A DNA stretch of 64,000 nt from Guyanagaster necrorhizus. Taxonomy: Eukaryota > Basidiomycota > Agaricomycetes > Agaricales > Physalacriaceae. The notes below the pieces were generated by a model. That model ran no database searches. It had not been told where the DNA came from and saw nothing but the letters and a program-made list of their open reading frames with translations. The position numbers and the translations under genes were made by a program. This document shows positions 45,538 through 59,700 of the stretch, in pieces (within the stretch, counting starts at the first letter, position 1; each line of letters starts with the position of its first letter). The DNA lies in assembly GCF_019112545.1 (NCBI RefSeq), contig NW_025064915.1, positions 175,703 to 239,702 on the forward strand, in the 5' to 3' direction.

Positions 45538-48114
45538 GTTAGCCTCGAAGTTGACGTTGAGGGGGAAGGGGGAAAACTGGAAAATTTACTAGCGGGTGCG
45601 CCCCCCCTCTTTATACAAAAGCGATACACGCGATATTCAATCGCCGGGCCTATAATAATAGCGATCTATGTCATGATTAGCACTGATCAGATTCATAGAG
45701 TAGAGAAGGTTCCGGCTTTCATTGGACCCGGTTAACGCTCGCTCGGATCGTTTCCGTTCTCGTTCGGTAGAAAGATGGCTGGAAATGGCTGGAAAATGGC
45801 GAAAGATTCATAGAGATTGTTGAGATTTCCAGGGGAGAAAAGGAGGGTTCAGGGCCGTACGTTCCTGTATGGAGATTTACCCATCTGTCAGAAACCTTGT
45901 AGGCGGTGTCAGATTCCGCTTTATCAGGTACGCTAAAGGTACGTACCGAATCACCTGACCAATCAATGTGCATTAATTAGCAAAACGGGGTCGGACGTCG
46001 AAGCGGCCTGGAAGCTCATTCAAGTTCGAAGATAAGGAACACGTTTGTTCGGATAATGCCGCTGCCCGTTCCAGGCCGGGTAAGCTGTTACCGGTCCCGG
46101 CGATTTACAATGCGAAAGTGAGAAAAAAAAAATCAGCGCGCAAAGTCAGGTCTGTTTAACCGTAGAACAAGGAGATATTTCGCTGCAGCTGGCGAGATAA
46201 TCACGATCGCGATATCGATTGGAAACCTGTGCTGTGTGGAGGAGGAACCGAGAGCAGGACAACGTTTCACCCTAGTTTCAGATATATCAGAGCACGGGAC
46301 AAGGACGGACCGTCCTTCCATGTAGCGTCGGAGCTTGCTCTCGGTTGTGCGATATTCGGAGGCAATCAATTAAGCCAACAGTAATCTCAATCAGTTAACA
46401 TCGCCATGAACTCAATACTTCGAAGATGGAGTGTTGGATGAGCATCGCTTCCACACGCTAGAAGCGATAGATGGATGAGACTCATCGCTGAGCTTCCCGT
46501 CCTTGTCCCGTCGGCTGTTCCGACAGCAGCGCCCCGCCTTTCGAAACCCACAACTCTGATTATAATAGCATCAGCGCTCCGCTATCTTGCTTGAATAGGC
46601 TACCGGGTACGGAGGGGGATGAAGAACTTGCTTAGGCATCAGGCTCCAAGTACTTTGTGATAGAAATACATGAATATCTGTAACCGGAATAGAACGGCGT
46701 AACTTACGTTTACAGCGCGGTGCATGAGGCACGGAAGGAAAACTCCAGGATCTTCAAAGCCGGTCCTACGTAGCCTTTTCGGAGTAAATGCCTCCGCCAA
46801 AGTGTTTGCGGTGAGACGAAACGTTTTGACCTATAGATTCCATAGATATTCAAGGATGAGAATGCGGACACGGTGCCTCTTAACTCCCTACTTCTCATCC
46901 GATGACGAAACTGGGTCTTCATCATCATTCACGAGTGCATCCTATTTCGGCGGCGTTGGAGCATGGCGTCGAGTGCTAGACTTTTGTCCCCTTGTACCGG
47001 GCAAAACGGATTGTGACAAGGGTCTTTGACCGCAATGCTGACATAGAGATAACCCTTCTTGAAATGTCGTTATGGACCTTCCTGAGGCAAATCGTCTTGG
47101 GATGCACTCCCACAATCGAGTAGATACAATTGTGCCACGAGGCACGTGAGAATCGCATGCTATTCATATGATGATGACAATCTTGCACGCGGTGTTGTTC
47201 GCCGTTCGCACTCAAGACCAGACCGACCCTGGTCGATACAATCGAGCTTTTAAGTTTGAAAATTTCGGTGCGTGCCCATTCAGTTCGACTTCTTCTTTTG
47301 AGTGCAAAAGACCGATATCAAGGATGCCTGGGCCAAGATATGAACGAAGTCCAAAATGACGCTTGAATCTAATCAATAGGACAGCTGTCATAGAGCGGAT
47401 GCATTTAAGAGCACAACGGATGCTTACTGCGATGCGCTCCAACTGGGAGTCATCGGTCTCCGCGAGTGTAGGCTATCTGGAATTGATGAATTTTTTTTTC
47501 CTGGTAAGACTTTGCTGAATGGGTGATGAAAAATGGGCCTCGAGGAGGTGAAACGTCTTCGAAGTTCGGTAGCTCTGCTCCTCCGCGTTAAAGGTTCATA
47601 TTGTATGGCATAAATCTGTCTGGCGGATGCATATAATCAGCATTTATTACCATTTCCGCTCAACTTCGAAGGAGCTGACGAGCACAGCTGCAGCTGTCTC
47701 TTCGAACGTTATTTGAATAGGGTCCTCCCTCGCATCTACGGTGGGAAAGGAGATATTTTACGAACCATAGAGCGGATAGAAGCTTGTGTTTATCGACAGC
47801 TTCACGTATATCGGTTTTGCAACGAATCGCGTAAGTGTCTGGCAGTACGATAGGACTGCCAGGAGGCATGCTGGTGCCTTGTACGCGCGAGCAATCGTTA
47901 GAAATATCGTTCTGCTCATCGTGAGTATTTCAGCGCTCCTTTGAGCTCGTTTTGTAATTGTTGCGCTGTGTGGGGGGTGGTGGTGCAGAAACGCGTCGCG
48001 TGAAGCAATTGCCACCTGCCATGTCCGAATAAGTCGTGATAATCGATCAACGGGCCGAAGTTCCGCCCTGGGTCGAGGTCACGGGGTCACCGATGCTCTC
48101 GACCACCCACAACG
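45538..48114. other. Intergenic region, about 2.6 kb, no gene supported
   Basis: Only frames up to about 100 codons, none with a recognisable motif. The left part must hold the peroxidase promoter and the right part that of the GH92 gene. Codon-like patches on both strands near 46700-47200 could be a decayed gene, but nothing definite. Confidence 0.45.
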
Positions 48115-51100
48115 ATGAAAATTCTCCTCCCAACAGCGCTTTTATCATTAGTATTAACGGCTACGACCTCGAATATTGACCTTGTCAATCCTATTATCGG
48201 AAATACAGGTCCGGAGCCTAATTATGCTGGCGGAATGATACCTTCGGTCGCACCGCCGTTCGGGATGACGCGCTGGGTCGCTCAGACACACCAAAACTAC
48301 GTGTCGAGGATACCGTATAACTACAGCGACTCGGACGTTATCCATGGCTTCATTGGGACGCACCAGCCTGCTATCTGGATGGGAGAAAGCGGGATGATTG
48401 GGGTCGTGCCGGGGCTGAGTTCCAGTGCGGACGGAGAGGTGAAGGCGCGTTTCGAGGAGCGAGGGTTACGGAGAAGAAATGGAAGTGAGACGTTTGGTGT
48501 CAGTTTGTACGAGGTCGAGCTGGAGACGGATGACGACGACGACGGCGGTGGCGGTAGCATTGGTGTTGCGATGACGGCGAGTAAGATAATTTTCCTGTTT
48601 TCTCAGTCTGGACTAACTTTTAGTAGCATCTAGGGTGGGACATCTACGGTTCACGTTCAAGACGGACTCTGCGTGGCATCCGTATGTCCTTCTTCAATCT
48701 TCACGTCCCTCCGAGCTCTTTCATTCCACCCCGACCGCTTCTCATTTCAATATCTCGTATCCCGAAGGCTGGACGCGTGTATTCCCTGAGCAAAATCGGA
48801 TTTGTGGATACAATTCTGAGATGCAGGACTGGGTGATCGCCCCGATCTCCATTGCGCAAAATGTCGAAAACAAACCGAAAGATGGGGGAGGACACGGTGG
48901 ATTCAAGGGCTGGTTCTGCGCAGCCTTTGACCGGGCATTTGACGGCTACGGTGTGACGCAGGGCGCAGAGCAGAGAGACAGGGCACTTGAGGGACTTGGA
49001 GAGGAAATCGGTGCTTACGCTCGATTTGAGTATCCAAGCGATCAGGAGGAGCTGGTTGTTGACGTGCGAGTGGCGGTTTCGTTCATCTCGATGGAGCAAG
49101 CCCTTGTCAACCTGGACAATGAAGTGCCAGATGGGACCCCTTTGGAGGCGACGGAGCAGAAAACCAGAGCGGCGTGGGAGGAGAAACTGAACCTCGTGGA
49201 GGTGGAAGGCGGCAAGTTGGAAGACAGACGGGTTTTGATGACGGGTGTCTTCCACGCCCTTCAAGTATGTGTGTTTTGGTCTCCTTACCGTGGGCATAGC
49301 TTGGTGTACTCATTGGGTATGTTCAAAATACCCGCACGTATATCTTGGGAGGTCAGATCCAATTGGCTGCTTCCCAACGTACGAACGAACGGCCATTTCG
49401 AACATATGCATGCATATGCCAAGTTCTTTCCCACAGTTAATTGCAGTTCGTGCTCACGGTGGTGTACAGTATCCATATGAACAACATGAGCATGGCAAGT
49501 ATTACTCTGCGTACGACGACGAGGTCCATAATGGGGAATCATACAGCGGCTACTCCATCTGGGTACGTCGCCAACCTTGCATTTGGCACCCTCTTATTAA
49601 AAAAATAAAATAAATAGGACACGTATCGAGCCGAATGGGGTTTCTTGCTCCTCTTTGCGCCGGAACGCATACCCGGAATGATACAAAGCATGCTGCAAGA
49701 TTACAAAGAGGGCGGGTGGCTACCTATGTGGAAGAACATCGTTGGTATGCAAGGTCCCCCGATGACATTAGGCATCTCACGCTAACGATCACTGTACAGA
49801 AACTAATATTATGATCGCGACCCATGCGGATTCTTTGATCACGGAAGCCATTCTGAAAGGCTTTGAGTCCGGGTTCGACGTTGATCTCGCTTGGGAGGCT
49901 GTGTGGAAGGATGCCACTGTTCCCCCGGAGAGAGATTGGGAGGTCAGATACGAGGATAGGGAAGAAGTGAGATTCATCGACTGTCTGGGAGGGAGAACGG
50001 TATCTTACTCGCATTAGGGCGTTGACTATGAGGTCAGAGCAGGCCTTTCGTCGTCGTACGCGGATCCCAGAAAAGGGTGGGTCGATGATGATGTCCACTC
50101 GGAAAGTGTTAGCAGGACGTTGGACTATGCATGTATGTCACTTGCCATTTTTCATGAAGTGATTGATCGTTTATTTTTGATTTGGTTAGATGATGATCAT
50201 GCTCTGTCGCTCTTATCCGTGCATCTCAACAAGTCTCCATCCGTCACGTCGTTCTTACACGAGCGCTCAATGAAGGCGCCTTGGCTTGTGTGGAACAGCG
50301 ATGCCACCTCTGTTGATGACTATGTGAATGGGGAAGATAAGGTTCGGTTCCAAGGGATGACGCAAGGATTTGTCCAAGGCAGGAATGTTGATGGCAGCTG
50401 GGCCGGTTCGTTTTCTGACCTCGCCTGGCGGTGGGTGGTATGGACTGACGTGTGATTAAGATCCGGCCTCTGGGTTTACGGAGGGTGACAAATGGGCATA
50501 CTCGTTCGATGTCGTTCATGATATACCCGGCCTGATAGAGAAACGGGGCGGGAAGGAGGCGTTTGTTCAGAGTCTGGACGAGTACTATGATGGTGGCTGG
50601 GACTGGTTTGGGAACGAGGTGAGGTGGGACCGTGCTGGAGATTGGAATCAGGCTGATTTCTGTGTTAGCCAGCTCATCATGTACCGTACCTGTACGCTTT
50701 GGCTGGGCGGCCTGACCTGACGCAATATCGTGTCCGGGAAACTGCGCGTGCCAATTATAATGATACCCCCCAGGGATTGAGCGGCGTACGTGGCATTTTT
50801 TTTTTTTTCCCTTGGTGGTCTGTCTGTTGAGATGTTGACGTTCGAGTAGAATGAAGACTGTGGGCAGATGAGCGCCTGGTATATCTTTGCGGCCTTGGGG
50901 TTCTATCCTGTGAATCCAGTCTCAAAGGAATTCGTCATTGGCTCGTATGTTACTCTTTTTTTTTCTTCTTCTTCCTTCCCATGTCTCTGCCCTGATTGGT
51001 TAGACCGTTCTTTGACAAGCTTACGCTGCATCTGCCTTCTTTGGAGGCTGATGCGTCGTCGCCCTTCTATGATGCACAGAGAGGGGCGTATACACTGACG

Positions 51101-51301
51101 GTGGAGAAGTGTGGCGACCCTGAGGCTATATATGTGAAGTCGGTTGCGGTGAATGGGGTGGGGGTGGATCTGTATGGCGGGAGTCCTATCATTCGGTGGG
51201 AAGATGTTTATCATGGGGGACATGTTGTGTTTGAGATGTCGACGACTCCGGTGTATGGTGTGAGTGGAGATGCTGCGGGGATCGTACATGAGGAATTGTA
51301 G
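48115..51301 (+). CDS. Secreted GH92 alpha-mannosidase
   Basis: Exo-acting Ca2+-dependent alpha-mannosidase of family GH92, likely trimming mannoproteins or N-glycans outside the cell. Signal peptide MKILLPTALLSLVLTATTS, then VNPIIGNTGPEPNYAGGMIP, the usual N-terminal signature. Exons join through GT-AG introns: MTATSRVGHLRFTF across 48600-48630, LQ to YPYEQHEHGKYYSAYDDEVH across a long 205-nt intron (49265-49469), GYSIW to DTYRAEWGFLLLF, and EE to GVDYEVRAGLSSSYADP. Catalytic-domain motifs are intact: MTQGFVQGRN, YSFDVVHDIPGL, PAHHVPYLYALAGRPD and NEDCGQMSAWYIFAALGFYP. It ends GIVHEEL. No lesion was seen. Confidence 0.92.
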
Positions 51302-51911
51302 GTTGCAGGTTAACGTTGATGCTTTGACTCCCTTGTGTGTGTGTGTGTGTAGTGAATCTCATCGTGGTGTCGATTTCTTAGCGCGCGATTTCATACGTGT
51401 TCAAGCTATTTCTAAAGTTTATCCACGATCCCGACTGAACATTTACAAAGCTTCAGCAGCGGACCGATATGATTTCAAACGTTGGGATCCATTCCATGGT
51501 ATGTATGGGTGACGCATTTCACTTTATCCGACCCGAAAATATGAAGAGACGTGCGATTTGTGCCAGATTGTCAAGTGCTAACGGTGCAAACGAAGATACT
51601 TGTCGCGAGAAGGAAACTGGCAGATAGAATAAAGAGTAAGTAATACGTGGACCTCCTCGCAGTGATCCTTATAGCATCGATATCGGTCTTCGAGTGACAA
51701 ATTTTCGAACTTGCCCCCCCCCCCCCCGGGCCGGTGGCACGTGATTAAGATTTGTTGATAAGATAAACAGTATCCCCCACGTGCGTCCTTGATTTTCTCA
51801 TATTTCCTCAATGAAACGACATCGTGCTCACCGTCATTCTTCATCCCTCTCGTTTTCTCTCTGGCTTCTTCGACACGATCGGTTCAGTTCTTGAGGACAT
51901 ACACTAGTAAA
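51302..51911. other. Short intergenic region with (GT)n and C14 tracts
   Basis: Holds a GT microsatellite (about 51333-51352) and a 14-base C run (51714-51727). It includes the GH92 3' flank and the MTAP promoter. Confidence 0.6.
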
Positions 51912-53074
51912 ATGACGGAAAAGGGTATGCCTCTGGTCCTTGTTCCTACCCAGATATCAACTAATTTCTCAGCAGTACTTATCGGAATCATTGGAGGGAG
52001 TGGGCTTTATCATCTGGACAACCTGACGTTTTTGTGCGCCATATCGTTCATTTTTTGGCATAAAATTCTCACTGAATCTGCAGAAAACACGTAAATCCTG
52101 AAACTGTATGTGCAAGGACAGTGAATTTGCTTTCGTTTTCCTGAGGAGTTTTTTTTTTTCTTTTCTTTTTACCAGCCTTGGGGCTTTCCTTCATCCCCCA
52201 TTTCGATTTGTTCACTCCCATCTGGAATCCAAGTGGCCTTCCTTGCACGGCATGGGACGGGACATACCATTTCTCCATCTGCGGTTCCTGCGCGGGCTAA
52301 CATCGCAGCTCTGAAATCCCTGGGAGTACGTGCGATCGTCGCCTTCTCCGCCGTTGGATCGCTTCGAGAAGAGATATCGCCCGGGTCTTTCGCTCTGCCG
52401 TCTCAGATCATCGATCGGACGAAGGGAGTGCGCGCGGCGTCGTTTTTCGAGGGTACCTCCATCGTCGCCCATGCCAGCTTCGGCGACCCGTTTAGCGGAA
52501 AGCTGGTATCGTGGCTGGAGGACAGAGTGCGCAAAGCGCTCGAACAGGAGGGAAGGGGCGTGAAGCTTTTCATGGATAAGTGTATCGTTTGTATGGAAGG
52601 ACCACAGTTCTCCACGCGTGCGGAGAGTATCATGTATCGTCAGTGGGGTGGGGACCTGATCAACATGAGCGTCCTTCCTGAAGCCAAGTTGGCGCGTGAG
52701 GCGGAGCTTAGGTTCGTGTTTCCGTCGCTTGTGTGTGTGGGACTGCTTCGCTGACGGGCAGACTTGGTAGCTACGCATTGATCGCTACGGCCACCGACTA
52801 CGATGCATGGCGTCCACACTCGGATACGGTCACTGCTGCTGAGGTGTTCAAGACGCTGAAAGCCAATGCAGACACGTCGCGGCTCGTGGCTGCGACCGTG
52901 TTAGATGAGCTGCACGCTGCTGTGAGCGCCAGCGGAGAAAACTTCCTCTTGGAACAAGTTGGTTCGATGAGCTTCTCAATTATGCCGCGATCGGAGAAGC
53001 AGGATCCCGAGCATCGCAAGAAGCTGGCATATGTTCTCCCTGAGTACTTTAGCGGCGAACAACAAGTGAATTGA
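51912..53074 (+). CDS. MEU1: S-methyl-5'-thioadenosine phosphorylase (MTAP)
   Basis: Phosphorolysis of methylthioadenosine to adenine and methylthioribose-1-phosphate in the methionine salvage pathway. Exons 51912-51924, 51976-52033, 52084-52105, 52176-52711 and 52771-53074 join in phase to 310 aa, normal for the family. Motifs: [75 protein letters not shown] and [15 protein letters not shown]. The acceptor at 52770 was chosen because it restores the conserved [15 protein letters not shown] join. The C-terminus ends [11 protein letters not shown]. Confidence 0.95.
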
Positions 53075-56000
53075 GATGGTAAGTAAGATCGGTGTGGTGT
53101 GCCCTGATTCCTGAAACGTGCTGATACCCCGGCTGTAGAGAAGGAATAAAGAGTATAAATGTACCATGTTTTGAATGTAGATGTTTTTTTTTTAGATTCC
53201 ACGATTTTCCGATAATACACTTCTGGCTTCACTCTGAAACTTGGAAAGGCGTTGTCGATACAGTTCTGTGCGCATAGTGTGATGACAATGCGCTCGGGAG
53301 GAATTGCTAAAACGGGACATCGATGAGCAAGAATTCCCAGGGAAGCTCGGCATCGTACCAAGAAGGCGAGGCGTATACATAGCATAATAGAACGATAGAG
53401 GCCCAGGTAAGTGCACATGTGCATTCATTCATACAAGCTTCGTTCAAGGCGGAGGAGTCAGGCCTAAGTCTGAATCAATCCTATCTTTAATGACTTTCAA
53501 ATTCGCACTGCCTCGTAGTAAGCAGAGTAGAGTTTCTCAAGGTGACATTGCGCCTCCGTGTGGCGTACCAAAGTGCACGCCACCATATACTCCATGATGA
53601 TCCTGTTTAACGCTGATGTTGACCACCGGAGAGCGATGTTCACATGCTAAAGGGTGTCCAGCGCCGCATACCTGGGTCCATCAGTGATCGTTTATTAAAG
53701 GGATTTGCGTCGCTGATCTTTTCTTTTGGGGATACATACGCCGTGCCGTGTCCTTGCTCCCGTACATGGCCAATTGCTGATGGTTTCGCTTTTCCAAGGA
53801 GCACAAGAAGATGTTGGGACCCACTTGCCACCGAAGGAATCACAGGGCGACCGCAAGAGACAGAAGAAGCCTAACTCAGGTAGATCAAGTCCCTTCTGAA
53901 CAGATCCAGACATTACCCAACGTTAGCCCTGTAGCAGGGCGTACCATGCGGACCCCAAGGTCCAGATGTACATTTCAGGGTGTTCACCTCAAGGCAACAG
54001 GTGTTTTCTTCGTGCTCATCTTAATAACCTACACAAGTGTGGCAGGATTTAACCTTTCTGAATAGCACCCGTTTGCATCTATAGGTCAGGAAGCTCCTTT
54101 ACGTTTCATGTTCAACTCGTCACTAGCGTAAAAGAAAGTTTATCGCAATTGGGAGGTCGTGCATATGCATATCCCGGCGGTTGGTTCGGGCAAAGATAAC
54201 ACACCGTGTGCTTGCCGTAACTGTGCTTCAAACGGAAATAGCTCACACGCGGACTGACTTCGGGCTATCCAGAAAATAAACTCATCCTCTTCCCGTTGAT
54301 GACGGAATAACTTGGCCCCAGAACTGCTAATTTTGACAATGATTTATGGTCTAGGGCAGGTCCGTACATGTAGAGCGTGCAGATTTTACGTCTGTCACCG
54401 AACACTGGGGGAGAGGACATATCAAAGGTCACTTAACCTACGGCTCGCATGTTGATAATATTAACTGTAGGTGGTATAGGCTCGTATAGCCGCAGTTTTG
54501 CCGGCACGAGTTATGCTTGCTCGATGTCAAATATGCCTCACACGTACCGATTAGTACTACGCTTGGCTAGTCGACGCGTAGACTCTCGCGTACCAGAACA
54601 AACGTCTTAAGTCTTGCAGTCATGCGATTACCCCTCTTTTTTCATTTTGTCAGCTTGAAATTGACTTCCTTTTTTTGCAGATGGCAGATGGGATGTGAAA
54701 TATCTTACTACTTGACAGTGATATCGACGAACAGTCTGGTGCTGCGCCTTCGACTGCGCTCGAGTGTACCACGTCGTCTGTCGTGTGCAGGTCCTGTTCT
54801 TATCTTCTTTTCAATGATGTATTCTTCCTACTGGGGTTGTTCTCTTTGGTGGAGCCGCGAATTCGCTATGTAGTGCTCTGCCAATCTGAATCAATCATTG
54901 ATGCAGCAGTCGTATGTGATCAGAGGATTCACGGAGTTTTCCGTTGGTAAGCTTTCTTCCACTATCTTCGTGTCTCTCTCTGGGGCTGACAGTGAGGGGG
55001 GGACAGCAGGATGTGTCGTCTCGAATTTCAGGGCCAACAAAAACCTAAAGCCCGACTGCGTCCCAATTTGGTGCTCACCTCCCAGGTATCCATCCCCGTT
55101 CGGCGTTTTTGAAATTGATTTGATGATCTTCTCACAATCTCCTACTCATAATAGGACAATAAGCTTACTTCGGCGGCCGAGATCCGTTCAATGAACGGTG
55201 TAAGGTCTTCAGAGTGTCGTCTGACAAGATAAATGTACAGTGGCGACGGTTGTCTCGAAGCGCCGTTGATATCCTATCGAAGCCCATATGGATGGGTTCC
55301 AATAATAACTGATGCACTGCTGTATCGAGAAGATAGCTTTACCTCCAACGAGTAGAAGGGTTACCTACCAGTCGGAACTAGTCCTCTGTAAGTTTCATTT
55401 CGCTGCTTGTCTATTTTGGTTCTGCTACTTATTATTACTCCTGCCTCAGGTAACGGATACCCCAGAATATGAACCTTTGGGGCTCAACTTTCGCACGGAG
55501 CTACGGATCACATCTGATCAGACCATAATAACGTATATCTTATCAAACGTTGAGGCGTACGCTGACAAATGATGGCAGTGTCTTGTCGGAGGCTTTTTCC
55601 AACGATATACACATGGACCTCGGGTTCATGCTACTTATCGTATCGGAGCCGTGGAAAGGCGCCATCTTATGAATGTCTTTTCAGGTATTGCACCATGCTT
55701 CGTCCAGAAACTTAAAGACTGCAGCTCGTATCCGTATCAGACCTCAGGCTTGCTTATTGTGAAAATCGTCCCAGAGACCCGTTTTTCTTATCGTCTGTGT
55801 TAATGTCTCACTAGTAAAAATTAGGCCAAGGCTCAATCACGTCCCTGAAGATATCAAAACGAGCTCGCGATCAGTTCTAAAAGCATGTGGGCTGCCGCGA
55901 CCTCTCGCTCGCAGTCTTGGTCTCACGAGGTCTTTCTTCAGGGCTCAGTGGCGCCTTACCGTCAATTGCGCTATCACCATTCCGGGGTGTGTCATTGGCC

Positions 56001-56728
56001 GGGAACCCCAATTGGGGACAAGGGACAACTTGAACTTACGGCTTTTCTAGGCTCTGTAATCTTGATTTCTGAGTCCATTTTCTCACCCTGTATCCTTCCA
56101 CGGCAAAGAACGCCTGCCGCAAGCCAAAATTGAGTAGCTTCTGTTGATTCCTAGTGAAAGGATCGCTATTTCCGAATCACCTATTTCGTTTTCCCTGACA
56201 TTGCTACAGACTCGTGTGACGTTCCAGACGTCTCTATCGACGACGATTTTTTTTGCTCTCAATCGAGGAATAGATGGCCCTGCAAGACTATCCATGCGTA
56301 TCAGCCCACGGGGTGCCATTTACACCTAGGAGTCATGCTCAAACAGCTGTCGGGACTTGGCGACGTGCATGCGCACAGGGAAGACATCGATGAGAGTCGG
56401 CTGGAGAGATACTGCGGCGCAGATATCGAAGGCTTGAAGGGAACAATTCCGGGATTCATATGGATACCCACATGCTTCACCCTGATTTGCCGTCTCAGAG
56501 ACTTGGGTTGTGCCTTATCTCTCTGCATCAATGGCAATGGCCATTCTACTACAGGTTATTGGTATTGCACTAATGCGACCGGACTCGTGGGTCCATGGGA
56601 CCGGCATCAAGCCATTCGCCATGTGCATACTGCCCGCTAAGGTGTCCCTATGTAGATAAGTGGTTCGTATATCAGGAGCGGTTTTTCATCTGCTTGTTCT
56701 TCGGGATCCGTATCTTCAACTGCCCTTC
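53075..56728. other. Gene-poor stretch of about 3.7 kb
   Basis: No gene can be named. Between about 54650 and 56640 the plus strand has coding-like patches bounded by possible splice sites (LLDSDIDEQSGAAPSTALE near 54710; VTDTPEYEPLGLNFRTEL from 55450; LSGLGDVHAHREDIDESRLE near 56345), but stops and frame changes prevent a model and the family is not recognised. The right end is the promoter region of the OPT gene. Confidence 0.4.
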
Positions 56729-59700
56729 ATGTCTGCCAATGAGAAGAGGAAAGACTATGCCGACGTCGTCGAGAAGGATTCCGAGGCCTCCTTCGATGAG
56801 AAGGCTATCGTGCGTTTTCATTCATGCTGCTTCGCAAGTACTCGATATTGACATGGCACTGGTAGGACGTCGTTGGTTTGGATATCCAAGCTCTCAGTGC
56901 CGATGTGGAGGAAGCCGCCGCTCACTCTGACACTATGTCGACGGAGGAAGTTGAGGAATGCTTGAGGCACATAGTTGATATGGTAAGTCCCTGAGGGTTT
57001 TAGACGCTTTTAATTTCAATTTACACCCCCCACCTGTAGCATGGAAAGGATCCCGTAAGCACCGCCGCCTTCTACATTTTCTATCTAACTGAGTCGTTGT
57101 AGAACTTTCCAAGGCGAGCCCTGGAGCTGAGCCGGTAAGCATAGTTGCTGCTGCAGTGGCAAAAGGTGTCTTATAATGAACTATGTTAGGCAATATCTCT
57201 TCGACGAGGACATTCGGGACGACCCCATTACTTTTCAGAAGCTCTATGATGAGGTCAAGATTGAAGCTGCTCTGATCGTCGTTGTGCGTTGCGCCCGTGC
57301 CCTCGTGCTATATATGGTTCACCCACGAAGAAAATAGAACTCTCCTTATGCCGAAGTTCGTGCGGTCGTTGACAACCACGATGATCCTAATATGCCGGCC
57401 TTGACCTTCCGAGCTAGTGTCATTGGGCTCATCTATGTCGTTATCGGGGCCTTCCTCAACCAGTTCTTCTCAATCCGACAGCCGGGAATTACGATCACTT
57501 CGAATGTTGCACAGTTGTTGTAAGTGCTTCGTTCAACCAAACGAAAAAGTAGCTCAATTGGCGCTTCCTATCAGGGCATTCCCTGCGGGAAAATTCTTTG
57601 AACAGGTGTTACCTACCACGAAGTACAATACCTTTGGCTATGAGTGGTCATTGAATCCGTTAGTTCGACTTCTGTTGTCCTGCGGCGAGGAAGCTAATAT
57701 AGTTATAGCGGTCCTTTCAACATGAAAGAGCACATGGTCGCTACTATCATGGCTAACGTTGGTTTTACTACTCCGTGAGTATTTCTGGACTCTCTGTAAT
57801 AATCCCATCCTCAGACAGATTCATCATTAGATACACAGCATATGTCATATGGGTACAATTTGCTGAGAGGTTCTTCAATGAGGTTTGTCCTTCAACGGTC
57901 GTATGTATCACCCACCCCCCTCTTGACTCACCCACACTTGGTAGTCCTGGGCCACAAACTTCGGATACCAGATCCTTAGTACGTTCCTCACCGATCCCGA
58001 ACAATGATTATCTTAATGTCGTCCCCGTAGTTTCGCTATCTACGAACTTTATTGGTGAGCTCAAAATAGCTTTAGGAGCGACAAGATTTGTGACCTGAAA
58101 TCGAAGGTTATGGTCTGGCTGGGATCACGCGACGCTTCCTCGTCTACCCGTCCTACGCAATATGGCCAACAAATTTAGCCACTATTGCTCTGAATGTGCG
58201 TTAGGTTCTAGTCCGTCCACCTGTGTTCTGATTTTATTACGGCATCATTAGCGTGCCTTCCACTCGCAAACAAACCAGATAGCTAACGGCTGGAAAGTCT
58301 CTCGGGTAAGTATCCATGTAGTTATAACAGGAAATATTGTTCACGAGATGCTCTCAGATGAGGTTCTTCCTATACGCTTTTGGAGGGATGTTCGTGTACT
58401 TCTGTACGTTACTTATCTTTCGGTATCAGGGTAGATGGCTCACTGGCGCATGACCGTCACAGGGTTCCCTAAGTATGCGTTTTTTTAAAAAAAAAAACCT
58501 CCATGCATGAATCCATATCCGCTAATGTGATTCTAACAGTTACATCTTTCAAGCTCTGTCGTATTTCAATTGGATGACATGGATTGCTCCCGAAAACGTC
58601 CTGCTCGGCGCGGTAACAGGTTGATCTGCTGCTGTAAACAAACTTAATGTGACGTGCTGACGAACCTGCTCAGGTAGTATCGGAGGCCTTGGTTTGAATC
58701 CGATCCCTACATTCGATTATAACGTTCTCTCGGTCGCTGGTGACCCTCTCATCAATCCGTTCTTCACGATTGCCAACTATTTCCTTGGTGCCATCGTTAC
58801 ACTCCCAATTGTATGTTTTTGATCCCTTGATGTTCAGATCATTTCTCTTGACTGAGGTACCCTGTTGGCAGATAATTGCAATTTGGGTGAACAACGTTTG
58901 GTACACTGGGTGTATGTCCTTCCTTCTTCGAGTCCTCCCCCTCCTCTTTACGTAGCTGACAAGCCGTATCTAAGATCTGCCGATCAATTCCAATGGTGTA
59001 TTCGACAACACAGGCGCGCGATATAACGTGTCTAAGGCTGTGGACGCACAGTCGATTTTCGACGAGGCGTCATATAAAGCTTACTCCCCTGCATACCTTG
59101 CCGCGGGTAATATCTTGCTGTATGGTTTCTTCTGTGCGTTTCTTTCCGCTGCACTTCCGATTTTGCTGCAACTGATGATGATCACGGGGGGGCAGTTGCG
59201 ACGTATGCGGCAACTATCTCCCACACGTTCCTCTACCACCGGAGGGAAATAGCTTTGGGCTTCAAAAGTCTGTGGAAGAGGAAGCCTGTGAGGGAGGACC
59301 GATTTGATGTACACAGCAAGCTAATGGGGGCCTACGCTGAGGTTCCCGAGTGGCACTATCTCTGGCACGTATTTTTTTTGGCGGCAGTGTCATAGGAGTA
59401 TTTACTCTTTACTATCTTCAGTGTTCTAGCAATTTCTGTCGGCCTCGGTGCTGCTGGTGTAGCCGCCTACCCGACTTCAACTTCTCCGGCTGTTGTTCTC
59501 TATGGTATCCTCCTCGCGGTTCGTGGAATTGTATATATCATATGAGTTGTCCTGACAAAAGAAAATTTCAGGTCATATTTTGTATTCCTATCGGTATCAT
59601 CGCTTCGATCACTAATTGCCAGGTGACGCTCAATGTTCTGGCTGAATTCTTCGGTGGTCTATGGTTCCCTGGAAATGCCAACGCCTTGAACTTTTTCAAG

